A DNA stretch of 64,000 bases from Anaerocolumna sp. AGMB13020. GTDB taxonomy: Bacteria; Bacillota; Clostridia; Lachnospirales; Lachnospiraceae. The notes below the pieces were generated by a model that had not been told where the DNA came from, made no database searches, and saw only the letters and a program-made list of their open reading frames with translations. Of this stretch, positions 35,072-44,365 are shown piece by piece; the stretch's first letter is position 1, and each line of letters starts with the position of its first letter. Location of the stretch: the NCBI RefSeq assembly GCF_033100115.1, contig NZ_CP136910.1, positions 868,001-932,000 on the forward strand, read 5' to 3'. Made by a program: the position numbers and the translations under genes.

Positions 35072-37684
35072 TTAGTTCTTAGGTTTTCGGTAATAGGTAT
35101 TCTCAAGGGGATATTCATAACGAAAGATACCGTCTTTTTTATAGTAGGCATTCTGACAGGCAGGTGCTCCCATTACACATACGATTTCCCCTATTCCTTT
35201 TGCTCCAAATGCGATGTCCGGATTATTCCTGCCTAGCAGATAAGTTTCAATAAGCGGCATCTGGTTCGCTTTCAATAAACCAAGGGTCCCAAACTTGACT
35301 TGGGGGATTCCGTTTTTCAATGGAAACTCCTCTGTAAGCGCATAACCAAGTCCCATAGCTACCCCTCCTTCCACCTGTCCTTCTGCCGACAGAGGGTTTA
35401 TAGCTTTACCAATGTCATGGGCTGCCGCAACCTTAATAACCTTACCTTCTTTATCAAGGATAAAAAGCTGTGTAGCATAGCCATATGCCACATGACTTAC
35501 GGGATTTGCTTTCGATGACCCTATGGGGTCGGTTTTGTATTCAAATTCTCCTATATATTCCTTATCCTCAAGATCCCTGAGCTTATTCCCTTTTTCCAGA
35601 TCCATCTTCAATTTGATTGCTGCTCTTCTGGCTGCTTCTCCGGCAAATACCGTCTGCCGGGATGCAGTTGTTGTACCGGAATCGGGTGTATATCTGGTAT
35701 CCGGCTGTTCAACTACAATATCAGAAGGCGGTAATCCCGTGGCTTCACAGACCATTTGCAGCAGAACCGTTTGAATTCCCTGTCCGATTGCGCCGGCGGA
35801 AGATCTTGCATGTACTTTACCGCCAATTATTTTTAAGTTACAGCGGCCAATATCTTGAACCCCTACGCCTACCCCGGCGTTTTTCATAGCTGAGGCTATT
35901 CCCACATAGTATTCCGGGTCTTTTTCGTATCTTTCGAATTCCTCCTTCACTGCCTCCAGGGTTTCAACCATAGCTGTCCCTTCATCGGCAATCTGCCCGT
36001 TAGGCAATGATTGTCCAGGTTTAATAGCATTACGGTAACGAATCTCCCAGCCTGTAATTCCCACTGCTTCTGCCAGTTGATTTATCAGACATTCTACTAC
36101 TGCACAGGATTGAGTTACACCAAAGCCTCGAAAGGCTCCTCCGGGAGGATTATTGGTAAAATAGGCATTGCCTTCAACATCGATATTCTGATAGTTATAA
36201 GGTCCTCCGATATGTGTACAGGCTCTTTGCAGTACCGGTCCTCCAAGAGAAGCATAGGCTCCGGTATCCGATGTCAGTCTCGCCTGCATTCCCTGTAAGA
36301 TCCCATCCTCATCACAGCCGATTTTACAATAGATTTCCATGGCATGCCTTTTGGGATGATAGTTTATACTTTCCTGTCTGCTAAAAAACACCTTAACGGG
36401 CCGTTTTGTAAGATAAGCACACAGAGCCGCCTGATGCTGCACACTCATATCTTCTTTTCCGCCAAAACCACCGCCCACAACGGCACTTTGTATGCGCAGC
36501 TTCTCCATAGGTATTCCAAGATAGTTACTTATCTCGTGGTATTCATCGTAGATACCCTGGCCGCCGGTTATTACAAGAATACCATCCCCATCGGGAACAC
36601 CAATGGCAGTTTCCGGTTCCAAAAATGCATGTTCAGTAGGAGGCAGGATAAAGGTTCCTTCTGCAATGTACTTTGCGTTCTTAAGAGCAGTTTCTGCATC
36701 CCCTCTTTTCACTTCTTCATGATCGAATAGATTGTTTTCAGGGATAATGAATCTGCCAAACTGCATGAACCCTTCTCCATGAATCTGGTGGGCTCCGGGA
36801 GTTTTAGCTTCTAACGCCGTGGAGATTGGTGTTTTTTCCTCGTACACAACTTCCACTGCCTTTACTGCAGCTATGGCCTGTTCCTTCGTCTTGGCAACTA
36901 CCATAGCCAGTGTATCACCGCAGCATTTGGTTTCTTCTCCCACAGCAATCATTCCAGGCCAATCCTGTGCCAGATGTCCGATATAGCGTTTTCCTGGAAT
37001 ATCTTTTGCCGTATAAACTGCGATTACTCCTGGCATTAACAATGCCTTTGAAGAATCAATTGAAAGTACTTTTGCCCTTGCAAACTTGCTAAAGACATTT
37101 TTTCCGTAAAGCATCCCCTCGAAGCTGTAATCATCTGCATATCTGGCAGTTCCAAGGGTTTTTGGAATTGCATCTACGCGGCAGGTCTTCTCACCGACTT
37201 TACCGGTCTGAGCTATTTGTGGAATCTCTGAATTCTCTCTTATCAGCTGAGCCGCCAGCAGAATTCCGTCTTCAATTTTCTTATAGCCGGTACATCTGCA
37301 GATATTGGTACGAATCGCCAGCTTAACCTCCTCTCTGGTGGGATTTGGGTTCTGGTCAATCAGACACTTTCCGCTAATAAACATTCCCGGTATGCAGAAA
37401 CCGCATTGTACTGCTCCGCAGGCTGCAAAAGCATAGGAGAATACTGCTTTCTCTCTCTCCGTAAATCCTTCTATGGTCTGAATCTTTTTCCCCTCCAGTC
37501 TGGAAAGCTTCTGGATACAGGCCCTTGCCGTCTTTCCGTCAATTATTACCGTACAGGTACCACAGGCGCCTTCCTTACAGCCATTCTTTACAGAAGTAAT
37601 CCCAAGTACATCCCGCAGATAATCCATCAATGCCATATCAGTATCCCACCGATACTCTTCTCCGTTAATGTTTACTATACTCAT
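35072..37684 (-). CDS. Selenium-dependent xanthine dehydrogenase (fused 2Fe-2S and molybdopterin subunits)
   Basis: This 870-residue hydroxylase joins two 2Fe-2S domains to the molybdenum domain. The N-terminus has CKEGACGTCTVIIDG and CGAVQCGFCIPG...CRCTGYKK for the two clusters, and the molybdenum part has GGGFGGKEDMS, GGAFRGFGVTQ and GAKGIGEIVC. No FAD domain is present. This fused form, next to yqeB, yqeC and yedF, matches the Se-dependent xanthine dehydrogenase group whose cofactor carries a labile selenium. It should hydroxylate xanthine or related purines. I chose the ATG at 37684, one base after the yqeB stop. It is the last gene of the island. Confidence 0.9.
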   Translation of the reverse strand: MSIVNINGEEYRWDTDMALMDYLRDVLGITSVKNGCKEGACGTCTVIIDGKTARACIQKLSRLEGKKIQTIEGFTEREKAVFSYAFAACGAVQCGFCIPGMFISGKCLIDQNPNPTREEVKLAIRTNICRCTGYKKIEDGILLAAQLIRENSEIPQIAQTGKVGEKTCRVDAIPKTLGTARYADDYSFEGMLYGKNVFSKFARAKVLSIDSSKALLMPGVIAVYTAKDIPGKRYIGHLAQDWPGMIAVGEETKCCGDTLAMVVAKTKEQAIAAVKAVEVVYEEKTPISTALEAKTPGAHQIHGEGFMQFGRFIIPENNLFDHEEVKRGDAETALKNAKYIAEGTFILPPTEHAFLEPETAIGVPDGDGILVITGGQGIYDEYHEISNYLGIPMEKLRIQSAVVGGGFGGKEDMSVQHQAALCAYLTKRPVKVFFSRQESINYHPKRHAMEIYCKIGCDEDGILQGMQARLTSDTGAYASLGGPVLQRACTHIGGPYNYQNIDVEGNAYFTNNPPGGAFRGFGVTQSCAVVECLINQLAEAVGITGWEIRYRNAIKPGQSLPNGQIADEGTAMVETLEAVKEEFERYEKDPEYYVGIASAMKNAGVGVGVQDIGRCNLKIIGGKVHARSSAGAIGQGIQTVLLQMVCEATGLPPSDIVVEQPDTRYTPDSGTTTASRQTVFAGEAARRAAIKLKMDLEKGNKLRDLEDKEYIGEFEYKTDPIGSSKANPVSHVAYGYATQLFILDKEGKVIKVAAAHDIGKAINPLSAEGQVEGGVAMGLGYALTEEFPLKNGIPQVKFGTLGLLKANQMPLIETYLLGRNNPDIAFGAKGIGEIVCVMGAPACQNAYYKKDGIFRYEYPLENTYYRKPKN

Positions 37685-37685
37685 A

Positions 37686-38498
37686 TCAGTTCTCACTTTC
37701 TTTGTTTAAAAAGTATAGAATTGCTTCTAAAACTCCTCCACCGATGGCACGTGCTTTGTCAGAAATAGAATAACAATATTCGATTTTACATCTCGGATCC
37801 ACATCTCCGATTTTCAGATTTTTCTTTACCGTCAAACCGTCTGTTATCAACCCGCGCAAAACACCATCAAGCATTGATACAACCGGCTTATTATCAACAT
37901 AAGCAATGATATCACCGCATATAACATTTGTGCAGATCTCCCGCACATTACGAATCACACCATCAGCCGGTGCTCTTAAGATACGCTGGTAGTCAAAACC
38001 GCCGATAACTCCGGGAACTCCGGTATCCGGTTCTGCGCAGCCTTCGTGAAACACTCTGCCCAGGTTATGGCCTCTGTTGGTCTCGATTACTGCATCCACA
38101 TCCACTCCGGCACAAAATCCCGGACCCAAACCTATTACAACAGGTGCCATATCCCTGAATGTGCCAAGATTTCTTTTTGCTAAAATGGCATCCACTAGAA
38201 CTTTTGGTTTTAAAGCCGGAAGGTATTCTCCGGCCGGATCTATCAGTATTGGTATAATCCCGGCTTTAAGACATTCCAGGGCTTCTGCAACAGACTTTGT
38301 TTTCCTTGCCATAAGCCCCTCAACAGTAGCGGTGCCAGCAAATACAGCTTCCGCATAAGCTACTGTTCGCCTTATTACTGTTGGCTTTTCAATTTCCAGT
38401 ATTATAACCTGAAAACCACTCATTATCAGCCGGTGTACCACTCCAGAGGCCAAATCTCCTCCCCCTCTGACGACCACCAGTTTATTCTGTCTCTCCAT
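37686..38498 (-). CDS. yqeB: YqeB, selenium-dependent molybdenum hydroxylase system protein
   Basis: The 270-residue protein begins MERQNKLVVVRGGGDLASGV and has the family blocks TVAYAEAVFAGTATVEG, MAPVVIGLGPGFCAGVDVDAVIETNRGH and VIRNVREICTNVICGD. Known from comparative genomics as an EF2563/YqeB-type protein always found with Se-dependent hydroxylases; it is thought to help install the selenium in the molybdenum cofactor. The ATG at 38498 has GGAG upstream and overlaps the end of the MobA-like gene by 17 bases. An upstream start at 38558 lacks support. Confidence 0.88.
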   Translation of the reverse strand: MERQNKLVVVRGGGDLASGVVHRLIMSGFQVIILEIEKPTVIRRTVAYAEAVFAGTATVEGLMARKTKSVAEALECLKAGIIPILIDPAGEYLPALKPKVLVDAILAKRNLGTFRDMAPVVIGLGPGFCAGVDVDAVIETNRGHNLGRVFHEGCAEPDTGVPGVIGGFDYQRILRAPADGVIRNVREICTNVICGDIIAYVDNKPVVSMLDGVLRGLITDGLTVKKNLKIGDVDPRCKIEYCYSISDKARAIGGGVLEAILYFLNKESEN

Positions 38499-39381
38499 GT
38501 AACTCCGATATCCTTTCAGCCCGTACAGCATTGTATTCTTCTTTTGTATCAATATCACGTCCTATTTTCGTATCTGTTACCGGTACTTCCAAAACTTCAC
38601 TGCTATTCTGCCGGATTATAACGCGCCCGCCGATATCACCTTCCAGCTTCCTTAATTCTTTCATCCATTTGGTGGCGAAGATAACCGGATTCCCTCTGTC
38701 AACGCCATACACAGGAACAATAATAGAACCCTTTTTTTCCCGAAAAGCGTCGTTTAGCTTCTTTACTGTGTCTATATTAAGAAAAGGCTGGTCACCAACA
38801 AAAAACATGATTCCCTCATCTGATTCACTGTATTTTTTTAAGATTTCTGTATCCAGGTTTTCTATATATCGGTTTTTTATACACTTGTTTTCGATGCATT
38901 GATTTTCATTGCTCTGGCTTTCATTGCTTTGGCTTTCATTGCTTTGGCTTTCATTGTCTTGATTTTCCTTGTACTGGTTTTCTTTGTACTGATTTTCCTT
39001 GTACTGGCTTTCCTTGTCTCGATTTTCCTTGTACTGGTTTTCCTTGTACTGGTTTTCCTTGTACTGGTTTTCAGGCTCGATATTACAGTTTCCCTTGTCT
39101 GTATTTAACTGTAATAATGTTTCCACTGCAAGTTTTATGGAGGTACTTAAACCCTCTTCTGCATGATTGTTATGAACAAACAGGAAATCGGAGGTCCAGG
39201 CAGATGCCTGAACAGTCTCCTTCACCTCTTCATCAGAGTACACCAGCAGCTTCTTCTGAAATTCATAAGCTCCGACCAATTCTGCTGTATGGAGAATCAT
39301 GGGTCTGTCATTGATTTTCTCTAAAAGCTTCTTCCCTCCAAATCTTTTTGATAAACCGGCTGCTAATATTACTGCAATCAT
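38482..39381 (-). CDS. MobA-like nucleotidyltransferase with a repetitive insert
   Basis: This 299-residue protein has the nucleotidyltransferase start MIAVILAAGLSKRFGGKKLL and the later block IMFFVGDQPFLNIDTVKKL, matching the MobA/MocA-like NTP-transferase linked to selenium hydroxylase cofactors (YgfJ type), probably making molybdopterin cytosine dinucleotide. Residues 104-178 are 15 units of a degenerate pentapeptide (ENQYK, ESQSN, ENKCI) inserted between the conserved halves. Without them the protein would be about 225 residues, close to the family size. It overlaps yqeC by ATGA. Whether the insert disturbs activity is unknown. Confidence 0.85.
   Translation of the reverse strand: MIAVILAAGLSKRFGGKKLLEKINDRPMILHTAELVGAYEFQKKLLVYSDEEVKETVQASAWTSDFLFVHNNHAEEGLSTSIKLAVETLLQLNTDKGNCNIEPENQYKENQYKENQYKENRDKESQYKENQYKENQYKENQDNESQSNESQSNESQSNENQCIENKCIKNRYIENLDTEILKKYSESDEGIMFFVGDQPFLNIDTVKKLNDAFREKKGSIIVPVYGVDRGNPVIFATKWMKELRKLEGDIGGRVIIRQNSSEVLEVPVTDTKIGRDIDTKEEYNAVRAERISELHGETE
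38848..39072 (-). repeat. 15-bp tandem repeat array inside the MobA-like gene
   Basis: Fifteen units of 15 bp (225 bp) encode pentapeptides of the ENQYK/ESQSN type, residues 104-178. The 5' units of the gene are nearly identical at DNA level and the later ones are more diverged, so the array seems to have grown from one side. Confidence 0.9.
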
Positions 39382-40097
39382 ACAATTCTACCTTTCATAA
39401 GCTCTCTTACAGGCTCTTCTTCTCTGACCGCTCCAATGATTATTCTGTCTATTGTCTCACTTTCTCTAATTATAGTGTGTCCCACTTTCAAAGCTACCTC
39501 ATTCGTTTTCTCATCAAATACCTTATTAAGCAGCAGTATTTTTTTGGCAGAGACAGGACAATTCTTAAATAGTCCCTGCGAATGCGTAACCAGCTTAAAG
39601 ATAACTTCCTCATCCACAATACCGTTTAAAGGATTCGTAAGTGCACACAATATTTCCGGCCTGTGTACATTTACTTCGGTAACCTTCTTACCAAATGCAT
39701 CCATACCAATAACCCCAATCATAATATCCGTAGTATCAGGGATTACCGGTTCATGTTCCGCCGGTGCCTTAATTGGCCGCCCTTTGGAGCCGTCTGCTTC
39801 TACCAGTATATAAGCATATTGATTGCCAGTATGGATTCTTGCTGCTTCCTCTTTTGAAATTCCCTTTAATTTACCTTCTGCTGTAACGTGATCACCCAAC
39901 ACAAAGATATTGGGATTATCAATTCCAGCGGGATTATACATAGCCGTTGTAGTCGTAATCAGTACCTTTTTACCTTGCCCTGCCAGTTCATATGCCAGAG
40001 TAAAAATTGTTGAGGTTTTACCGCCTCCGCCTACTATGCTAATCGTTCTTGTGTTTCTGTAATTCTGCTTCAGGTCTAATGCTGTTGTAAGTCTCAT
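39378..40097 (-). CDS. yqeC: YqeC, selenium cofactor biosynthesis protein
   Basis: This 239-residue protein has a P-loop (SIVGGGGKTSTIFTLA, residues about 20-35), VLITTTTAMYNP, AYILVEADGSKGRPIKAPAEHEPVIP and DIMIGVIGMDAFGKKV, which define YqeC. It is expected to bind a nucleotide and act in the labile-selenium cofactor pathway. The ATG at 40097 has a GGAAAAGAG site; the 26 codons upstream are not family-like. It lies between yedF and the MobA-like gene. Confidence 0.88.
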   Translation of the reverse strand: MRLTTALDLKQNYRNTRTISIVGGGGKTSTIFTLAYELAGQGKKVLITTTTAMYNPAGIDNPNIFVLGDHVTAEGKLKGISKEEAARIHTGNQYAYILVEADGSKGRPIKAPAEHEPVIPDTTDIMIGVIGMDAFGKKVTEVNVHRPEILCALTNPLNGIVDEEVIFKLVTHSQGLFKNCPVSAKKILLLNKVFDEKTNEVALKVGHTIIRESETIDRIIIGAVREEEPVRELMKGRIV

Positions 40098-40191
40098 TCT
40101 ATACTCTTTTCCGGGGTGTGTCTGAGGGCTGCCTGTACTGTGCCTGAAATTCCACCTTGTGGCAGACAGGCACAAAATGTCTTTTTGGTTA

Positions 40192-40536
40192 TTAAATGGT
40201 TATAACCTTTTCAGCCTGCATCAGCAGAGAACAGATTTCCTCCATATTGCTGACTCTTCCTATCTTAATACTATTTTTTAAGTTATAAAAGTCCACACAG
40301 GTTCCACATGCTAAGATATCTGCTCCGCTGCTGTAAAGACCATCCATTGCATCCAGTACTTCTGACCCTTCTGCTATTAATTTTACGGCAGAATTATACA
40401 ATATAATGGTATCGGGTTTCTTCTCCTGTGCCCATAGCTTTCGCAGAAAGACTCCGGTAAGTGTTTTACCAAGCTCATCATTCCCTTTCCCCATAAACTC
40501 ATTGTTAATAATTATCAATTCGCTCATACTTTTCAT
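40192..40536 (-). CDS. yedF: YedF-like DsrE-fold protein of selenium metabolism
   Basis: The 114-residue product (LIIINNEFMGKGNDELGKTLTGVFLRKL, SGADILACGTCVDFYNLKNS) is the DsrE-like half of YedF. The Cys pair in ACGTC is the likely selenium- or sulfur-carrying site. Many YedF proteins have an N-terminal TusA domain that is missing here. The start could be the ATG at 40536 or one at 40527. It sits 61 bases after selD, in keeping with a role in selenium delivery. Confidence 0.85.
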   Translation of the reverse strand: MKSMSELIIINNEFMGKGNDELGKTLTGVFLRKLWAQEKKPDTIILYNSAVKLIAEGSEVLDAMDGLYSSGADILACGTCVDFYNLKNSIKIGRVSNMEEICSLLMQAEKVITI

Positions 40537-40597
40537 CCGTTGCAGATCATTTTGTTATTCTACAATAGTACTGCCAGCACTATTGCCGCTTTACTAA

Positions 40598-41677
40598 TTA
40601 TTCTGCTTTCCCTTCGTAATAAGTTATATATTTATCTCCCTCAGCTTTTGGTAGGACTTCACCGATTATCTGGCTTCTCAGGGTCTTCCGCTTGGTAAGT
40701 TCTTCTACCAAGGCCTCCGCCTTCTCTTTTGGTACGGAAATCAACAATCCACCTGAAGTCTGAGGATCAAATACCAATGCTTTCTTCGTTTCAGAGACAT
40801 CCCCTTCGAATTCCACCCACTTTTCATAGTGATTTCTGTTATTGTATCCGCCACCCGGTATACAATCCTTTTCTATCAATTCTAATACGCCTGTCATAAC
40901 CGGAAGCTCCGAGAGATTAATCCTGAGGTTTACATTGCTCGCGGCTGCCACTTCATAGGAATGCCCGGATAAACCAAAACCGGTTACATCCGTACAGGCG
41001 TTTACACCAATTTTCTGCGCTGCTTCAGATGCAGCTTTGTTCAGCGTACTCATAGAGGTTATCGATTCTGTCATTTCTGCTTCTCCAATTATATTATTCT
41101 TAAAAGCAGTACTGATTACACCAGTGCCGATAGGTTTCGTTAAGATAAGAACATCCCCTGGTCTGGCACCGCCGTTGGTGAGCACCTTATCCGGATGTAC
41201 ATAACCGGTTACGGAAACGCCGAACTTAATTTCATTGTCTGTAACTGTATGACCTCCAAGAACTACCGCACCTGCTTCTGTAACTTTATCAAGTCCTCCC
41301 TGAAGAATTTCTGCATATACCTCCGGCTCCAGCCCAGTGGAAAAGCAGCAGATATTTAAGGCTGTTAAAGGTGTCCCTCCCATTGCATAAACATCACTTA
41401 AAGCATTGGTTGCTGCTATTGCTCCAAAGGTGTACGGATCGTCTACTATTGGTGTAAAGAAATCCACTGTCTGAATCAGTGCGTAATCGGGAGCAATCTT
41501 ATATACTCCCGCATCATCACAGGTACCAAAACCAACAATGAGATTGGGGTCATCTTTTCTTTCCTGTAGGTTCATGTGTGCCATGACCTTCGCAAGATTG
41601 CCGGGTCCGAACTTTGCTGCACACCCCGCTTTGGTGGACATAGTGGTTAATCGTACTTTGTTATTTTCTTCTTTCAT
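40598..41677 (-). CDS. selD: Selenophosphate synthetase
   Basis: This 359-residue enzyme makes selenophosphate from selenide and ATP. It carries the active-site stretch TKAGCAAKFGPGNL (Cys encoded by TGT, not selenocysteine), VGFGTCDDAGVY, and the AIRS-family GGHTVTDNEIKFG and DVTGFGLSGH blocks. The ATG at 41677 has GGAG before it; the ATG four codons earlier is also possible. In this window it is flanked only by hydroxylase cofactor genes, with no selA, selB or selU, so its product probably feeds the molybdenum cofactor (the orphan SelD pattern). Confidence 0.95.
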   Translation of the reverse strand: MKEENNKVRLTTMSTKAGCAAKFGPGNLAKVMAHMNLQERKDDPNLIVGFGTCDDAGVYKIAPDYALIQTVDFFTPIVDDPYTFGAIAATNALSDVYAMGGTPLTALNICCFSTGLEPEVYAEILQGGLDKVTEAGAVVLGGHTVTDNEIKFGVSVTGYVHPDKVLTNGGARPGDVLILTKPIGTGVISTAFKNNIIGEAEMTESITSMSTLNKAASEAAQKIGVNACTDVTGFGLSGHSYEVAAASNVNLRINLSELPVMTGVLELIEKDCIPGGGYNNRNHYEKWVEFEGDVSETKKALVFDPQTSGGLLISVPKEKAEALVEELTKRKTLRSQIIGEVLPKAEGDKYITYYEGKAE

Positions 41678-41764
41678 TTCTTTCTCCATTTCTGCATACT
41701 TTTTTCTCTTGACAGTCCCGAATAAGGAGCTCCTGCCGGGCTTATGTTGTATTTCGGTTTGAAG

Positions 41765-44365
41765 CTACTCTTTCCACCTACTTTTGTTGATTTCCCGCCA
41801 TACCTTTTCCGGAGTTGCCGGTATACTTAAGTCCACAGGATACCTCCCGGCAGAACCAAGTGCATCTACTATTGCAAAAAACACTGATTCGCCGTAGACA
41901 AAGGGTGGTTCCCCGATTGCCTTGGAGCGTTTAATACCCTGCTCATTAATACTTCCTTCCAGCAGTTCCACATGAATTTTCTCCGGAACATCCCCTATTG
42001 TGGGAATTTTATAGGTCGCCGGTGAGCTGCTTAAAAGCCTTCCTTTTTCATTATACACCAATTCCTCCATCGTCGCCCAGCCCAAACCCTGTAAAAATGC
42101 TCCCTGTATCTGACCGATATCGATTCTTGGATTGATGCTGCTGCCACAGTCATGCAGTATATATGCATAATCAAGGCTTGTGTGTCCCGTTAACAGGTCC
42201 ACTGTTACTTCACTGACTGCCGCACCAAAAACATAATACAAAAAGGGGTGTCCCTGTCCCTTCTCCCTGTCAAAATGGATTCCAGGTGTTGCATAAAATC
42301 CATGAGCGGACAGATCAATTCTTTCAAAATAGGCTTTTTTTATCAGTTCCTTAAAAGAAATAAGCGGATTACTATAATCTGTGTGGTTATTTGCAAAAGG
42401 GTATATATTCCCATTTGCAAAAGTCAGTTCAGTTGTCGGATAAAGCCTGCCTGCCAATTCCCTTAGCCTTTTCATAATCTCTAGCGACGCATTCTCCACT
42501 GCATGACCGTTTAAGTCACAGCCGGAAGAAGCTGCCGTGGGGGAAGTATTGGCCACTCGCTTTGTATTGTTGCTCTCAATACGGATATTTTCCAAAGGTA
42601 CTCCGAAATTCGTTGCGGCTATCTGAGCAATTTTTGTATTTACCTCCTGACCCATTTCAATCGCACCATGGGTTATAGAAATGGAACCGTCTAAATAAAT
42701 ATGCACCAGGGCACTTCCTTGATTTAAATGGGCTGCTGTAAAGGATATACCAAATTTCACAGGCGTAACACCGATGCCTTTCTTACAGTATTTATTCCTT
42801 TTGTTGTACTCCTTTATGTGTTCTCTTCTCTCATCCCATTTGCTGTTTCGCCTTAACATCACAAATACATTTTCAATATGCTCCGCATGAAGAACTTCTT
42901 CACCATAAGGTGCAATATCTCCCCGCCGGTATATATTCTTCATCCTGACATCATAAGGATCCAGATTAAGTACATATGCAATTCTTTGTATAACACTTTC
43001 TATCGCAAAGATTCCCTGAGGTCCGCCAAATCCCCGAAATGCAGTTGCAGGATGAAGATTGGTTTTGCAGGGTCTTCCGATGATTCGGATGTTGTCAATC
43101 CGGTAGCAGTTCTCCGCATGGAGCATGGCACGTTCCAGAACAGAGGTGCTGACATCCGCAACTGCACCGCAGTTGGAATTCAACTCTACCTCATATGCTG
43201 ATATCTTACCTTCCTCATCAAAGGCAACTCTGTAATAATTCTCAAAAGCATGTCTTTTACCCGTAGACAGCATATCCTCCTCTCTGGTAAGCCTTAATTC
43301 TGCCGGACGTCCGGTATGATAGGCTGCAAGGGCAGCAATACAAGCCCATGGTGTAGCCTGTGATTCTTTACCTCCGAACCCTCCTCCAAGTCTTTTAATA
43401 TCTACGGTGACCATATTCTGGGGTATTCCAAGAACGTTAGCTGTCATTCTCTGTATTTCATTGGGATTCTGGGAGGAGGAATATACGGTTACTCCGCCAT
43501 TGTCTTCGGGTATTACAAGTGCACTCTGTGTCTCCAGATAGAAATGCTCCTGTCCTTCATTGCAGATAACCCCCTCCAGATAATTGGGACAGTCAGCAAA
43601 GACTTCCTTCACATTCCCCCGCTCTATCTTTCTTACAGGACCTATAAACTGATTTTTTTCCAGCGCTTCCTTCACTGTTAATACCGGTGTCTCTTCCTCT
43701 ATCTCAAGAACGATTAGCTTAAGTGCCTCTTCTGCTATCATGGTACTTTCCGCTGCAACGATGACAACAGGTTCTCCTACGAAATGAACATACCCCTGTG
43801 CCAGGCAGACCTCATCCTGGATGATTCCTCCAATCTGATTCTCACCAGGAATATCCTCTGCCGTAATAACTGCATGCACTCCCAAAAATTCCTTTGCTTT
43901 CTGTGTATCAAGCTTCACTATCCTTCCATGTGCTATGGGACTTGGCAAAAATTTGACATAGAGCAGATTTCTTGGTTTTGGTATATCATCAATGAACTGA
44001 GAACGGCCGGTTACATGGTCACGACCACTGATATGCAGCGGTGAAGTTCCAACCTGACCATATGGATGCTCCCCGTGCTGACACTCCTCATTTTGTAGTT
44101 CTTTATTTTTAAGTTCTACCCTTTTAAGTTCTATATTTTTGAGCTCTGCATTTTTGAGTTCTACATTTTTCAGTTCTTCATTTTTCAGTTCTTCATTTTT
44201 GAGTTCTACACTTTTAAGTTCTACATTTTTTAGTTCTTCATTTTTGCTTTCTACACTTTTAAGTTCTACATTTTTGAACTCAATATTTTTGAGAGTTATA
44301 TTTTGAGCCTTGCTCAATTGGAAGTCGTCCCCTCCGGTATTATTCAAATTCCATTCATGCTTCAT
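41765..44365 (-). CDS. Xanthine dehydrogenase-type molybdenum subunit with pentapeptide repeat N-terminus
   Basis: The 866-residue protein is a molybdenum-binding hydroxylase subunit: GRSQFIDDIPKPRNLLYV, GGGFGGKESQATP, FRGFGGPQG, and SKAIGEPPFVYGESVFFAI near the C-terminus. Residues 22-96 are 15 units of a pentapeptide (NVELK, NEELK, NAELK) that has no place in the family. The ATG at 44365 has AGGAGG nine bases before it and overlaps the stop of the FAD/2Fe-2S gene by 11 bases, so the two subunits are coupled. It is the partner of the next gene upstream, and together they form a second xanthine-dehydrogenase-like enzyme. Confidence 0.9.
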   Translation of the reverse strand: MKHEWNLNNTGGDDFQLSKAQNITLKNIEFKNVELKSVESKNEELKNVELKSVELKNEELKNEELKNVELKNAELKNIELKRVELKNKELQNEECQHGEHPYGQVGTSPLHISGRDHVTGRSQFIDDIPKPRNLLYVKFLPSPIAHGRIVKLDTQKAKEFLGVHAVITAEDIPGENQIGGIIQDEVCLAQGYVHFVGEPVVIVAAESTMIAEEALKLIVLEIEEETPVLTVKEALEKNQFIGPVRKIERGNVKEVFADCPNYLEGVICNEGQEHFYLETQSALVIPEDNGGVTVYSSSQNPNEIQRMTANVLGIPQNMVTVDIKRLGGGFGGKESQATPWACIAALAAYHTGRPAELRLTREEDMLSTGKRHAFENYYRVAFDEEGKISAYEVELNSNCGAVADVSTSVLERAMLHAENCYRIDNIRIIGRPCKTNLHPATAFRGFGGPQGIFAIESVIQRIAYVLNLDPYDVRMKNIYRRGDIAPYGEEVLHAEHIENVFVMLRRNSKWDERREHIKEYNKRNKYCKKGIGVTPVKFGISFTAAHLNQGSALVHIYLDGSISITHGAIEMGQEVNTKIAQIAATNFGVPLENIRIESNNTKRVANTSPTAASSGCDLNGHAVENASLEIMKRLRELAGRLYPTTELTFANGNIYPFANNHTDYSNPLISFKELIKKAYFERIDLSAHGFYATPGIHFDREKGQGHPFLYYVFGAAVSEVTVDLLTGHTSLDYAYILHDCGSSINPRIDIGQIQGAFLQGLGWATMEELVYNEKGRLLSSSPATYKIPTIGDVPEKIHVELLEGSINEQGIKRSKAIGEPPFVYGESVFFAIVDALGSAGRYPVDLSIPATPEKVWREINKSRWKE
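44078..44302 (-). repeat. 15-bp tandem repeat array inside the molybdenum subunit gene
   Basis: Fifteen in-frame units of 15 bp (225 bp) encode NxELK-type pentapeptides (NITLK, NIEFK, NVELK ... NKELQ, NEECQ). The end units are the most diverged and the middle ones nearly identical. Confidence 0.92.

Noticed and set aside
38899..39108. Hydrophobic Ile/Leu/Val/Phe repeat ORF on the plus strand
   Set aside because: It is the reverse-strand shadow of the pentapeptide minisatellite in the MobA-like gene.
40598..41677. Selenocysteine at the SelD active site
   Set aside because: The codon in TKAGCAAK is TGT, so the residue is cysteine.
44078..44302. Repeat array considered as a CRISPR array or true pentapeptide-repeat protein
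   Set aside because: Units are only 15 bp with no spacers and are in frame inside a gene, and the pattern does not show the A(D/N)LxX core of beta-helix pentapeptide proteins.
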